A DNA stretch of 64,000 bases. It comes from Adineta steineri. Taxonomy: Eukaryota; Rotifera; Eurotatoria; Adinetida; Adinetidae. Under the pieces are notes generated by a model. The model worked only from the letters and a program-made list of their open reading frames with translations. It searched no databases and was not told where the DNA came from. Within the stretch, counting starts at the first letter, position 1; each line of letters begins with the position of its first letter. The stretch covers positions 360,755-424,754 of the forward strand of contig CAJNOI010000025.1 of assembly GCA_905250115.1 (NCBI GenBank). Reading direction: 5' to 3'. The translations under genes were made by a program, and so were the position numbers. This document shows, in pieces, positions 11,659 through 23,870 of the stretch.

Positions 11659-12657
11659 ATGTATTATCGTTATACATTACGACGTCGTCTGATAATAATT
11701 TTTTTAATATTAATCAGTATTTTCTTTCTATTCACAATTATAACAACTAAAGAAAATTATTCTTTTCCATTAAAAATTATTGATCGAACAATAATACTTA
11801 TTCGTACTTCATCTCGTTGTCAATCACGTTTAGATTATCTTCATCAAAGCTGGTTATCATCAAATCTCGCTAAACAATCAAATATTTATTTATTAACTGA
11901 TAAAATACGAAATTATTCAAATTTAAATTTATTTAAAAATATTATTGAAACAAATTGTACTGAAACACATAATATATTTGATTTATGTTGTAAAACTTCA
12001 CATGAATTTGAATTATTTTATAATTTAACTGAAAGAAATTTAAATCTTGATTGGATGTGTCGTTTTGATGATGATCAATATGTTAATCTGAATAATTTAT
12101 ATAAATTTTTATCTCAAATTGATTCATCTAAACCATATTATATTGGTAGAACAAGTATAAATAAACGTTTGAAAATTCCTAAACATAATCGAACGTATAC
12201 ATTTGCAACTTATGGTGCTGGTGTATGTTTTTCTCGTGTATTACTTGAAAAACTTCGTCCATATGTTAACAAAACTATTTTACCAATTAATTGTGTTAAA
12301 CATCATTCACCTGATGATGTTTATATAGGTTATTTAATTGAATTTATTTTAAATATATCATTAACATCATTAAAAGAACTTTTTCATTCACATTTAGAAA
12401 AACTTGATATATCATTTCGTTCTTTTAATATAGACTATTTACAAAATGCAATTACATTTGGTTTTGCTTGGGATCGTTATAAACTTTCATGGTTACCAAT
12501 AATTCACCAATTGATAGAATTAATTCGTAAAGGAGAAATAAACTCAGCTAAACTTTTATGGGCATTCTTACAGAATTATGAAAAAGAACATCCAGAAAAT
12601 TTAAAAAATCAATCTGATCAATCATGTTTAGTACGTCATATAAAACAAAAACAATAG
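11659..12657 (+). CDS. Fringe-like beta-1,3-glycosyltransferase (GT31), 332 aa
   Basis: A predicted Golgi type II enzyme. It has a short basic N-terminus, a signal anchor at about residues 9-30, then a luminal catalytic domain. Fringe-family marks are a DDD metal-binding motif at residues 137-139 (context WMCRFDDDQYVNL), a GAGVCFS segment at about 186-192 (GAGWCIS-like), PDD at 218-220 followed by an IG..I motif, and a histidine in LFHSHLE near 245. Fringe enzymes add GlcNAc to O-fucose on Notch EGF repeats, but whether this one acts on Notch is not shown. The gene is a single exon of normal family length with no obvious catalytic loss. N-glycosylation sequons occur in the luminal part. Confidence 0.85.
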   Translation: MYYRYTLRRRLIIIFLILISIFFLFTIITTKENYSFPLKIIDRTIILIRTSSRCQSRLDYLHQSWLSSNLAKQSNIYLLTDKIRNYSNLNLFKNIIETNCTETHNIFDLCCKTSHEFELFYNLTERNLNLDWMCRFDDDQYVNLNNLYKFLSQIDSSKPYYIGRTSINKRLKIPKHNRTYTFATYGAGVCFSRVLLEKLRPYVNKTILPINCVKHHSPDDVYIGYLIEFILNISLTSLKELFHSHLEKLDISFRSFNIDYLQNAITFGFAWDRYKLSWLPIIHQLIELIRKGEINSAKLLWAFLQNYEKEHPENLKNQSDQSCLVRHIKQKQ

Positions 12658-12740
12658 AATACACTTTCTAATTTGTAGTTATTTATTTTTATTAAATTAT
12701 GAAAATATATTTTTTGTTGTATAAAGAATGTATTTGATCT

Positions 12741-12813
12741 TGAGGGTGTGGGTGTGTGTGGGTGGGTGTTCGTATTCTTCTCATTCATTATCAGTACTTA
12801 CACCCGCCCTTGA
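12741..12813. repeat. Telomere-like quasi-palindrome 2
   Basis: GAGGGTGTGGGTGTGTGTGG followed by GTGGGTG, a 28-bp spacer, then ACACCCGCCCTTGA. It lies between two convergent genes, the Fringe-like gene and the first NHL gene. Confidence 0.75.
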
Positions 12814-12859
12814 TTGATTTAATTTTAACAAACCATTTTTTATTTAACAAAAACTTCAT

Positions 12860-15498
12860 TCACAAAATTAGTTCGAATTTTTGAATTCGACTATTTAAAA
12901 AATCAGCAACATAAAGATTTCCTTCATCATCAAAAGATAAACCCATGGGACAATGTAATTGATTTGATTGATTTCCTCCACTATTTCCACCAACAACAAT
13001 TTCACCTTCTTCTTCTCTATCATGCCAACGCATTACTCGATGATTATTGCAATCTGCCACATAGATTTGACCCAAACCATCAGCAATCAATCCTTGTGGT
13101 GAAGACACCTGACTGAGATTTCTTCCTTCACCATTTCCTCCAGCCACCACTATTCCTTCTTTTGCATCTTTTATCCATTTCATCACACGATTATTGTTCT
13201 CATCTGATACATAAATCGATTGATCTTCATCAACAAAGATAAAACTAGAAGAATTAAGTTGATTAAGTAGATTTCCTTGTCCATTTCCACCTGCTACTAC
13301 AATTCCTTCATTGTTATATTCTCCTATTTGCCATCGTCTCACTTCATTCTTCTCCGAATCAGAAATATAAAGAAATCCTTGTTTATCCATTGCCAAGCCA
13401 TAACAATCAATATTCTGAATGAGAATTTGTTGAGTTTGATTCAACCATTGAATCACTCGTCTGTTGCCCGAATCAGCAATGATGATGGAATGATTTTGTT
13501 GATTAATAATTACACCTGTTGGACCATTTAATTGATCTATCCGACTTCCTTGCTCATTTCCACCTGCAGCGATTTGTCCTTCTTTTGCATCACAGTTCCA
13601 TTCAGCAATACGATCATTATGATTATCAGCAATGAAAATAGTTGTCTTTTCATCAATAAAGATCCCATAAGGGCTATCGAGTTGATTTAGATCTTGTCCT
13701 TCTCCATTTCCACCAGCCACAGTAATGGCATTTTGTTTCCATTTGTTGAATTTTGGTCCTGGAAAATAATGAAAAGAATAAAGTATTTGAAAGTTGTATT
13801 TTTTAGAGTAAAAATTTTGAAGAAAATGCATTTTTTTTGAAAGATAATTAATTTTTGAAACTTTCTTTTTTATAAGAAAACTCTACCATTCATTGTTGTT
13901 GTATTGATTGTTGTTTTGGCCTTTTTAATGAAAATAACCCATATTGTAATACTAATGATAGTTATTAGACTAAGAACGACAATGATAATTAAAATCAATA
14001 TTGCTTTCCGATGAAATAAAGATCTGAAATGATTGATATATATATTTCAAATAAATAAATCAAATACTTACGATCGTGGTTGTGAAGGATCATATGGTAT
14101 AATATTATTTGTATCTCCTGCTACAGACTAAATATTAAAAAAATGATTCATTTAGAGTTCTTTAAAAAGTATTGATTGTTATCATAGGGTATGGGTGTGG
14201 GTGTTAGTGTGATTGAGGGTATGAGATTCATCTGGCGCTCACACCTACTTACACCCACATCCTCAAGATGGTTTTATGTACAAACGATTTCTTCCTTTCT
14301 ACCCGCAAAGCTTCAATACTCTCTCTCTGATCGTGTTTCACAAAACGAATTTTACGAGAATAACATTTACTACAGATACAATTAACTGTTTTGTTGATTT
14401 TCTAAAATAGATATTCCAACTCGTAACTTTTTCTGATAAACTTAGCAATATGAAAATGCAGTGCTAATACTAAGTCAGTACCCATAAACACAACACTACT
14501 TACTATGCATTCTAATGATGCATCATATGCAGTCGTTCGTTTTGTAGCCAGCTCTATGTCTTCGTCTCCACTCTTGTAAATAAGAGGGTTTTCAAATTCC
14601 ATGTTTTGTCGATTAGATTTAGGTAACTTCCCAAGTGTTGGCTGCGATGATACTGTAGCTGTTGCTTCTTTTCGTGGTGATGTTGATTGTGGGTCTGAAA
14701 AGGTGAAATCAATTGAGAACAAATATTAGAGATGCATTACTGATGAAATATTTGTTAGTTTATTCTTCCTAAAAAACGGTAACTATATTATAGACATTGT
14801 GTGATGGAATCGCCCCCATCTGATTTTGTGAAAAGAACTTGAAGAAGAGAACATTCTGAAGTTATAAGTACGAGACCCATTTATTATTATAGAGATCTTG
14901 AGGGTGTAGGTGTGGGTTTATAACTAGTAGTTATACCTCAAGAAGATCTTCGATTCGCTTTAAATTATTATGACATTATTGAAATATAGACAAAAGGATA
15001 TGAAAATCATTGTTTAGCGTCAACACATGCCTAAAACAATCGTCAGAGATGATAATCTATAGTACAGAGCTTCTCTTATATTAAAGGTAAAATAATGTTA
15101 AGTTTTTTTATATACAAACCTCATTTGAATATACTAGATTTTCTATCGATGAACTTACCAACAGAATTCTTTACTTTATAAATACTGGGAGAGAAATTCA
15201 AGGGATTAAGCGGTTCCTAGTTCACTCCCAAGATGCTTCCTGCATTTATAATTGATTTTTATAACCGTACAGGTTTACTAGTCAACTCTTATTTTCTACA
15301 GTGCACCAGACTGAATACATGTGTCTTCTCTGTTTGATTGAATTTCCTGTAAAGAACATATTCTGAAAGTATTTATTAGTACAAAACGCATTTTAATATA
15401 ACAAACAGAGGCGTATTAAATCACCAAAGACACTGTATCGTTAAAAAATTATTTTAACAACAAAAGATTTAATGTATTGCATGTCTCAAACACCTACC
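12860..15498 (-). CDS. Membrane-anchored NHL-propeller protein, 5' end unresolved
   Basis: Five exons join in consistent phase on the minus strand: about 15565-15498 (starts after acceptor TTTGTTTAAG), 14694-14504, 14127-14072, 14023-13887 and 13758-12860. The first three encode a polar, probably cytosolic tail of about 100 residues. The fourth is a single TM helix (AILILIIIVVLSLITIISIT) flanked by basic residues. The last encodes about 300 residues with six NHL repeats (VAGGNG.G..NQL..P.G, then AD..N.R...W), which form a beta-propeller, here probably extracellular. NHL propellers bind protein or RNA; the ligand is unknown. The start codon and first exon were not found. The opening of the NHL exon nearly matches that of the exon at 32953-33854, so the two are close paralogues. 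Confidence 0.8.
14185..14270. repeat. Telomere-like quasi-palindrome 3
   Basis: GGGTATGGGTGTGGGTGT arm, then CTCACACCTACTTACACCCA and ATCCTCAAGATG. It lies within an intron (14128-14503) of the membrane NHL gene. Confidence 0.7.
14895..14948. repeat. Telomere-like quasi-palindrome 4
   Basis: ATCTTGAGGGTGTAGGTGTG, short spacer, then TATACCTCAAGAAGAT. The ATCTTGAGG / CCTCAAGA(A)GAT ends show that the repeat is bounded by its own short inverted termini. It lies in the long intron between the first two assigned exons of the NHL gene. Confidence 0.7.
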
Positions 15499-15599
15499 TT
15501 TCTCTGTTAATTGTGTGCAAGGACGTTCTTCGTCAAATGAAATATTAAAAGTGACTGACTGTTTTTTCTTCTTTCTGCTCTTAAACAAAACAATTTACG

Positions 15600-16586
15600 T
15601 ATCTCAAAAAATGGAAGAATCGATCAATACTTCAATGGTTTCTTTTTCGTTCCATTAACACTCTTATGAAAAATGTAAACGGTTCGTGCTGAGGATGAGA
15701 ATTAGTTGTTTTGTATTATAATGGAGTATGAGACGCGAAAAAGACTTATTTTACATGTTTTAATATGTTCTATGCACAATTCACTGAAATGCACAATTCA
15801 CTGAAAGAACTCATGAGTATAGCGATTTTATTCGGTTAAATAAAAGATAAAGAGTAACTTTCTAATTACAAATTTTTCTTTTTCAATTGATCTTTTATTA
15901 CAACCGTAAAATTTCTACATGAAATTAATATTTATTGTTTTTCTAATTAATGTATTTCTAAACTATAAAATATATAAAGTCTATAAATAAATGTAAATAT
16001 TCAATAACAATATCAATTCATTATAGAAGAAAAAACTGTTTTATTCTATTTTGTCTTATATTCAGATAAATTAGTTTCTCAAAAAAAAAATATTTAAATG
16101 AAAAAACTTTTATATTTTTCAAAAGACTTGTTATTTTAAATATTTATTTAATAATATTTTCAAATATTTCATTAAGAAAAAAAATTAGAAAACGATAGAT
16201 GAGATATCTTCTCACTGTTACATTAAATCATATAAAAATAGAAAATATTCTATTATTTAATGTAAAATTTATTTTTTTTATTATTGTCAAACACCCACAC
16301 CCTTAAGGTGGAATATCAATTGAAAATATGTTCACTTTCGAAACTTGTCTTAACTTTCAGATTGACGAAAATTCTTGAACACTTTTTCACAAACTTCATC
16401 GATCTACTAGGTATGCACAACAAAATGAAGACAAAAATTACAGATGAATCTTGGCATTTATCCCCAAGTTGTAAATATAGTGAAAAATACAATTGATTTT
16501 ATTTTATAAAAAAAAAAAGAACTGTTTATAATAAAATTCGCAGAATTATAGAATTATTTTACAATATCTTTCAAAGTGCAAAACTT
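15600..16586. other. Intergenic, AT-rich
   Basis: Presumably holds the missing 5' exon and promoter of the minus-strand membrane NHL gene, but no start codon with a phase-matching donor was found. A half telomere-like repeat (AACACCCACACCCTTAAGG) sits at 16290-16308. Confidence 0.5.
16290..16308. repeat. Telomere-like repeat 5, single arm
   Basis: Only the AC-rich arm (ACACCCACACCCTTAAGG) is present; no GT-rich partner lies within 100 bp. It may be a decayed copy of the quasi-palindrome family. Confidence 0.5.
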
Positions 16587-16901
16587 CTAGCCACTCCATT
16601 CATAATAGGTCACACGGCCTGGTAGAGTATAGGTTTGCTCACGATATGAGTATAGAAGACCATTTCCCTTATCATCAATGAACGATCCTCCATTTATGCC
16701 TGGATTGATCACATTTAGTGGTGGAGCAATGCTCACTGGAATATTTATTCTACTTCCAAAAGCAACACTTGAACCTAGACAATGTAAAACAAAACAAATA
16801 GTCAATACTGTTATATTACGTTAGTTTTTCTTCATCTACATACCAGGATTTTGAACATAACGTTGTTCTCGTCTTTCTGAATGATGATAGTAAGAAGACA
16901 T
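16587..16901 (-). CDS. Small soluble protein of unknown function, 81 aa, two exons
   Basis: Exon 1 is 16901-16844 (ATG, 58 nt, phase 1) and exon 2 is 16774-16587 (188 nt, ending in a stop). Donor GTATGT and acceptor TTGTCTAG are clean. The product begins MSSYYHHSERREQRYVQNPG. It continues with a Gly/Pro/Asn-rich stretch and an aromatic C-terminus ending YYEWSG. There is no signal peptide, TM segment or domain that I recognise. Upstream lie a well-placed TATA box and several TGACGT motifs, unusual here, which suggests a strongly regulated and perhaps stress-inducible gene. An intact frame and tight splice sites favour a real gene. Confidence 0.7.
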
Positions 16902-16967
16902 TTCTTTCTCACGAATTGAATAGTAGTTTGTGTTAATACGTATGATTTACTTATTATACAAATATCA

Positions 16968-17105
16968 GTGTATTTATAGGCCTTTTTCTAAGTGCGTTAT
17001 ATTGAGTATTGACGTCAGAGAAAAAAGAAATATACGTAAGCATATGCATAGGTATGACGTAAAGATATTATCTATACCTTTTTATTTATACGATAAATGA
17101 CGTGC
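16968..17105 (-). promoter_or_regulatory. Promoter of the 81-aa gene: TATA box plus CRE-like sites
   Basis: Read on the minus strand, a CCTATAAATACA TATA box lies at about 16982-16971, roughly 70 bp before the ATG at 16901. Upstream are a perfect palindromic CRE/ATF site TGACGTCA (17010-17017) and two related TGACGT sites (17055-17062 and 17098-17105). Three sites in 96 bp is far above what AT-rich background predicts. bZIP (CREB/ATF) control is inferred from the motif alone. Confidence 0.6.
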
Positions 17106-17758
17106 AATTTCGCATGTGTAAAAAGAAAAGTATCAATATGTATATTTATAGTATTCCGTATATTATTATTCATACACTCATTTGCCATGTGATCACGATA
17201 CTAAATCATATATTACGCATCTTATATGGTAATCGAATAGTTATATTAATTTTATCTTAATTCAAAATGTTGTAACTTTTTTAACGTCGGATTTTCTCAT
17301 ATTCGATTCCATCTAAAAAAGATATTTTCATTTTATCAAAAATCTTTGAAAATAAAAATCAAATTTGAATTTTGTATTATTTCAAAAATTTTATTTTTTT
17401 CTCTTATCATCTAAATAAAAATATTCATTTAATTCATTTTGACAAATCAACTTTCGATTCAATTTTTATTATCAAATTTTCATAAAATATTTCTTTTCTT
17501 TTCTTCTGTAAAATTCAACAAAAATTAACAAAAGAGAAAGAATTTAACATTTATTCATTCGAATTTCTGAATGAAAGTTACCAATTAAATTCAAGTTTGA
17601 TAAAAAAAACCAAAAAGATTTTTCTTCATTATTTTCTTATCAAAACTTTATTCGACTTTTTTCATTAATTTTCAATCATAAAACTTCATTTTTAGTTTTA
17701 TTTCTCAATCATTTATTCAGTAAAATATGTCTTATATTTTTTCAAAATCAAAATTACA
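17106..17758. other. Intergenic AT-rich 3' flank shared by NHL genes
   Basis: No gene is seen. From about 17300 the sequence resembles the 3' flanks of the NHL genes at 19900-20230 and 54060-54384 (for example GAAAATGTTCATTGATTTAT variants). This suggests that the duplicated blocks included several hundred bases downstream of the stop. Confidence 0.5.
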
Positions 17759-19192
17759 TCACAAAATTATTTCAAATTTTTGAATTCGATGATTCCCATA
17801 ATCAGCAACATATAGATTTTCTTCATCATCAAAGGATAAACCATGGGGTTGACTCAATTGATTTGATTGATTTCCATAACCATTTCCACCAACAACAATT
17901 TCACCTTCACCTTTTCCTTCAGACCAACGCATTACTCGATTATTCCCCCAATCTGCTACATAAATTTGACCAAAATCATCAACAGTCACTCCATGAGGAC
18001 TAGACAATTGATTAAGATTTCCTCCTTTATCATTTCCTCCAGCCACAACTATTCCTTCTTTTGCATCTTTTTTCCATTTCATCACACGATGATTACCTAT
18101 ATCCGCTACATAAACAGATTGATCTTCATCAACAAAGATAAAACGAGGATGATCGAGTTGATTGAGTTGACTTCCTAGTCCATTTTCACCTGCCACTGCA
18201 ATTCCGTCATTGTTATATTCTCCCATTTTCCATCGTCTCACTTCACTCTTTCTATCATTAGTAACATAAAGAAATCCATGTTTATCCATTGCCAAGCCAT
18301 AACAAACAATATTTTGAATGAGAATTTGTTGCTTTTCACCCACCCATTGAACCACACGGCTGTTCTTATAATCAGCAATGATGATCGAATGGTTTTGTTG
18401 ATCAACAACCACATCTGATGGCTCATTCAATTGATCCATTTCATTTCCTTTGCCATTTCCACCTGCAATGATTTGTCCTTCTTTTGCATTATATTTCCAT
18501 TCAATAATACGATCATTCCAAGAATCAGCAATGAAAATATTTTTCTTGTCGTCAATAAAGATCCCACGAGGACGATCGAGTTGATTTAATTGTTGTCCTG
18601 ATACATTTTCACCAGCCACAGTAGTGGCATTTTGGTCCCACTTAAGATTGATGTTATCTAAAACAGATGAAATTTATCGTTTCAAATATATAGAGGGTGT
18701 GAATAAGAATGTTGCATCTATCATCCACCAAGATTCACTCACTTTTCATTCGTGGACAGATACTTTGATTAGTCATTGTAACTGGATAGCAAATAGGAAG
18801 ATCATTACATTGAGGATGTCTCACACAGGTTGTATCAGGTTGAGAACATGAGTTGTCTGAAGAATTACATAGAACAAGGCGAGAACATGTTGGCCACCGA
18901 AAACCACAAATGCCTGTATTATTATTAGCACCTAACACATGAAAACATCCACATGCACTATTCATCGAACATAGACCGTATTGAGATGTTTCCTTGCATA
19001 CTTTTTGACATTTGATTTGAACTATGAAAGTGATAAACTAATACATATAAACATATAATATAGAATAGAAATCAAACCTGTTATGCTAAAATATACAATC
19101 AATGCATGTTAACAAATTGAATGATAAAAATCAATAATTATTTACCTGAGAATAATGAAAAAAATATAACAATGTATCTTGATTGTATTCAT
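17759..19192 (-). CDS. Secreted Cys-rich NHL-propeller protein
   Basis: Four exons fit in phase: 19192-19146 (ATG, signal peptide core HCYIFFIILS), an 8-nt micro-exon 19085-19078, 19021-18743 (Cys-rich) and 18657-17759 (NHL). The total is about 410 residues. The Cys-rich exon of about 93 residues holds some 14 cysteines and resembles no domain I can name; its spacing suggests disulfide-bonded extracellular folding. The last exon carries six NHL repeats (blade marker AD..N.R...W). With no TM helix, the protein should be secreted. The micro-exon is inferred only from phase and from the TTTTAG / GTTTGA borders. If wrong, the N-terminus changes but the Cys-rich and NHL parts stand. Confidence 0.75.
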
Positions 19193-20230
19193 AGTTGGTT
19201 TTGAAATAAAAGAATATGATGAAAAAATGTGTGTTTTTATTTCTAAAATACAGATAATATCTTAAGTCAATATAATTGAAATATAACAGATGCATTTATT
19301 CACATATTACTAATTGAAATTTGATATCCATTTCATTTCTTCTACTCGTGTTGGTTCTAGTCAATAAAAATCCAATAAAAATGTAATTTCAGATATACTT
19401 TTGACTTACATATAAGAAGAAAAAGGCGAATGTTTTCATTGGTATTTATTCAATATAGCACAAACACTTAGAAGAAAAAGTAATTTTCAATGAAAAGGAT
19501 TACTTCTAATTCTGTGGGAGTATCATGTTCCTTTTAACTATATCCAAGCCATGCCCACACTCACTCCGATATTTGACGATCTAAGTAAAAAGCGTTTGTC
19601 AGGGTGTGGGTGTGGATGAATAAGCCAACAACGCCCAGCCCACACTCATACCCAGTCTTGAACCGCGTCTTCGCAGCTGTTCACATCCACACTCTCAAGA
19701 AATCTCAATATAGATTAAGAAGTGAAAAAAACAATACTCACACCTACAAATTTCTTTTCTTTTCATCAAACTCCTATGAAAAACAAGAAGACAATCGGAA
19801 TCTTTTCAAAAAAAACATCAATTTGATTCTTTTGACAAAGAAGGAGAAAACTTAAATTCGAATCATTTCTCAACTAAAAAAAAATTACAATTAAATATAT
19901 TTGAAGAAAAACTTTTTATTATGAGATTGAAATGAAGAGAAATATTATTTGACCAAAAATCTTTGAAATTATAAAAATCGAATATGAATTTTGTATCATT
20001 TAGAAAACTTTTATTTATTTTTCATTTTATTTCGATCTCTTGTTCATTTTTCTTCTGTAATTCTTTTTTTCTCTTTCCATCTGAATGAAAATGTTCATTG
20101 ATTTATTTTCAAGTTTTGGACAATTTTCAAATTCCATCAAAGGCAAAATCTTCATTTCGAATAATTTCTATTTAATTCAATTCAAATCACAAAATATTTT
20201 CCTTTCTTTTTTTTTAGATCAAAACTCCAC
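19193..20230. other. Intergenic with a large telomere-like repeat cluster
   Basis: Holds the GT/AC-rich cluster at 19550-19702, then an AT-rich stretch resembling the 3' flank of other NHL genes. The open stretch at 19604-19855 is an artefact of the repeat composition. No gene is seen. Confidence 0.6.
19550..19702. repeat. Telomere-like repeat cluster 6
   Basis: Several arms alternate here: ATGCCCACACTCACTCC, CAGGGTGTGGGTGTGGATG, AGCCCACACTCATACCC and CATCCACACTCTCAAGA. It looks like a composite of two or more quasi-palindromes and is GC-richer than its surroundings. Confidence 0.65.
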
Positions 20231-22348
20231 TCACAAAATTATTTTAAAACTTTCAATTCGATGATAATTAAAATCAGCAACATAAAGATTTCCTTCATCA
20301 TCAAAAGATAAACCCATTGGACCTTTCGATCGATTTAATTGATTTCTTCTTTTATTTCTACCAACAACAATTTCACCTTCACTTTTTCCTTCACACCAAC
20401 GCACTACTCGATGATTCATACAATCCGCCACATAGATTTGACCTAAATGATCAACAACTACTCCTCGAGGATGGAACAATTGATTGAGATTTTCTCCGTG
20501 ATCATTTCCTCCAGCCACAACTATTCCTTGTTTTGCATCTTTTTCCCATTTCATTACACGATGATTGTAGGTATCTGATACATAAATAGATTGATTTTCA
20601 TCAACAAAGATAAAAGTAGGGCCATATAATTGGTTGAGTTGATATCCTTTTCCGTTTCCACCTGCCACTACAATTCCATCATTGCCATATTCTCCCATTT
20701 TCCAACGTCTCACTTTATTATTCTTCCAATCTGAAACATAGAGAAATCCATGTTTATCCATTGTCAAGCCCCAACAATCAATATTCTTAATGAGAATTTG
20801 TTGATTTTGATTAAACCATCGAATAACCCGTTTGTTCTCAGAATCGGCAATGATGATCGAATGATTTTGTTGATCAACAATCACATCTGATGGCTCATTC
20901 AATTGACCCATTCCATTTCCTTTGCCATTTCCACCTGCAATAATTTGTCCTTCCTTTGCACCACATTTCCATCCCACAATACGATGATTCCAAAGATCAG
21001 CAATGAAAATATTTTTATTTTTGTCAATAAAAATTCCTTGAGGACCATTCAGTTGATTTAGTTTTTGTCCTTGATCATTTCCACCAGCCACAGTAATGGC
21101 AATTTGCCTCCATCTGTCCCATCTGTATTCTAGAAAATGATGAAAAGAAAAAGAAAAGAAAAGGTTAATTTTGAATGAAACTTTGATTTTGTTTTTGTCA
21201 AAGTTAAATCTTGAAAAGAATTTTATAAATAAAAAAACAATTTAAAATTTATTTTTTCCGAATCAAAGTTTTGAAGAGAAAGAAATTTATTTGAGAAACA
21301 AATTGACAAATATCTTATTAAAAAAGAAAAGAAATTGAAAATGAAAGCATTTTGTTGATTTATTTTTGAACTGCTAATCATGTAATACGTTCATTCGCAT
21401 CGATTTATGTGAGAATAAATTATCTGGCAGCTTTAATAAAGCAAGGAAGATGAATTGCGTCAGATATGAACAACTAGGACTCTATACCACTTCAACCCTA
21501 GTATTAATTAATAAAATCCACTTTAATTTCACCCAAGTCATTCTGGCTGTTATTCACTGAGTACTATTCAAAGTATGTTCCTAGCGGTGTGTGCAAAGTG
21601 CCGACTTTCGGTTCAACTCTAACCTACAATCGCTAGTGCTTATCTTTAGATTGAATATTCTTCTTACATACAAATAAGTCAAGCTTTCTATTTCTACTAA
21701 TATTATTGTTATTGATTTAGTTAATAAATAAATCAATAATAGTCTCATTCGTTTTTATAGTTTTTTAGCATAAATTCATAGAAAATGAGAATTATTCTTT
21801 TAAAAATTATTTCTTAAAAGCTTACTTCTTGATATAATAAGTAGAATTTCATCAACTTGTGATTGTGAATCTAGTGCGATAGAAATATTTGGTGGGTTAT
21901 TCAATTCTTGTATCATTTTCTTCAATTGATCTGTTAAATAATTTAAATTAATTTCATTAAATATATTTTCTTTATGAATTTGTTTTATTTGTTCACTTAA
22001 ATCATTAAATTTTATTTCGATATCATTAATAACTGTTAATGGTGCGGATGATTTAATGACAAGTTCTCGGTACTGTTGTGCTTGTTGTCGAGTTCGTTCA
22101 ATTCTATTTATTTCCCATTGATTAATTTTTTTTATTACTGAATAATTGTGTGATTGTTCTTTTTGTTCATTAATTTTTGGTTTAAATTCATTATAGTCAT
22201 TGGTGATTTTATTTAATTCTTCATTTAATATTTGTTGATGTTCTGTTAAATGAATTAAACAAAATTCTTTCGAACATCCTTTACAAGGATATGTTATTTT
22301 TTCTATCTTGCATTTAAAACATTGTGTTTTGTTGCTTGCCATTGCCAT
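20231..22348 (-). CDS. B-box / coiled-coil / NHL protein (TRIM-NHL-like without RING)
   Basis: Exon 1 (22348-21826) starts MAMASNKTQCFKCK and carries a B-box-like zinc site (C10-x2-C13, C22-x2-C25-x4-C30-x2-H33-x3-H37), then a coiled coil of about 120 residues. It ends at donor GTAAGC with one extra base. Exon 2 (21129-20231) opens after TTTTCTAG and completes the codon in frame, giving six NHL repeats and about 474 residues in all. There is no signal peptide, so it is probably cytosolic. TRIM-NHL proteins often bind RNA or act as ubiquitin ligases, but no RING is visible. It is a close paralogue of 54385-56127, with the same intron position and phase. The 696-nt intron is long for this region. 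Confidence 0.85.
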
Positions 22349-23870
22349 GTCTTTGAATAGACGTTGATAGAAGAAATGAATATCTATTTATCTACTTTTA
22401 TAGTTCTAAAGGTAATAATTCAATAGCAATAAAAGCATTGTTCGGTCGTAAAAGAATTCTTTATTTATGACAAAATTCGACTAATAAAACTGATATAATA
22501 CCTTTTGAGGGTGCAGTGGTGGTATAATAAAAAATAATGGTTACATCTACATTCAACTTCAATATAGAATGTAAAACTTAACTATGTGCTTTTTTTATTT
22601 TTGAGATAAGAAAACACCAGATTTTATGCGATCAACTTTTATTGTCTCAAATAAAATCATGTTTTTTTTACATAAAGAAGAAAAAATATCTCTTTTTATT
22701 GTTTAATATCCTTTTGAAAAGTAATAATAAATATACTATTCTTTGAAAATTATTGAGTTTTCATATTAAATTTTACGATTTAATATTATATTATACAATG
22801 AAAAGGTAAATTTTGAAATATCGAAATATTATCATAACAGAAACATTAAAATTGTTCACTGTAAGAATAAATATATGTATAAATTTATATTTGAGATCTT
22901 CAATCTTTAAATATCTTCCATTATAATTAAACAAACTGAGTGTCATAAAAAATATTTTTTCGTGAAAACTTTTTTCTAAATATTTGAAAATATATTGAAT
23001 GATGATAATATTAATGAATATGATTTAATTTTAGTCTTCAATAGGATTCTTATTTAATATTATACAAATATTTTGTAATAAATAAAAGATTTATGTATTT
23101 GACAAGATATTTCTAAATCAAATGTTAGACATTGATTAAATAAAAATTTCTAATAAAAACTCTTAATGATGCAAGATAACTTGTTCGTTACCACTTTCTA
23201 TCCGTATCAACAATCAAACAGTAGATCTTTAATATGAAAGAATCGTACTTAATTCTAGTAATTAATCTTTTTTCATATATATATTTTCTATGGTCTTTCA
23301 TATTCCAATTTGTATGACTAAATTTATTTCTGATCTGATATAGTGTCTATTAGAGTTCGAAATCACATTACCTATACATTCTACATCTGAATATACATCA
23401 AAACCGATAGTTCCATGTATGCGTTTTACCAGAGATCAAATGTAAAGAAATAGGAATTGAAATTTTTCAAATAATGAATAATCAAAATCTTTTGGATGAG
23501 AATGAAATCAAAATAATATTCGTACATGAATTTTCAGTTTTCGTCTGTATCACATATTAAAACAAATTGATCTCAAGAATGTGAATGAGAACAATAATGG
23601 ATATATTATACATTCATCTTATTATTATTTGACTTTATTTTCACTTTTATTATTAATATTGTGCACATATCATAAAATATAAGAATGCCAGTAGTAGTGA
23701 ACAAGGTGTGGGCGAGGATGATAGAGAAGAAGAGAGACCCATACCCTCAAGATTCTATGATAAAAGCTTTATTTGTGCCTATTAATTGAATGATACTGTT
23801 TTTTTTTATTTTAAATTTTAAATTTAAGTGTTCAATATTTTATAGTTTATGAATAATGTAAAATTTATTA
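22349..23870. other. Intergenic, AT-rich
   Basis: No gene is seen. A weak GT-rich word (TTGAGGGTGCAGTGGTGG) at 22506-22524 and the telomere-like repeat at 23704-23755 are the only notable features. Confidence 0.6.
23704..23755. repeat. Telomere-like quasi-palindrome 7
   Basis: AAGGTGTGGGCGAGGATG, a purine-rich spacer, then CCCATACCCTCAAGAT. It lies downstream of the minus-strand NHL gene that ends at 23871. Confidence 0.6.

Noticed and set aside
19604..19855. 83-codon open stretch (plus)
   Set aside because: It is the translation of the telomere-like repeat cluster plus AT-rich sequence; no splice or domain support.
21360..21660. GC-richer part of the B-box-NHL intron considered as a tRNA or SINE
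   Set aside because: No cloverleaf or A/B-box promoter pattern could be found by eye.
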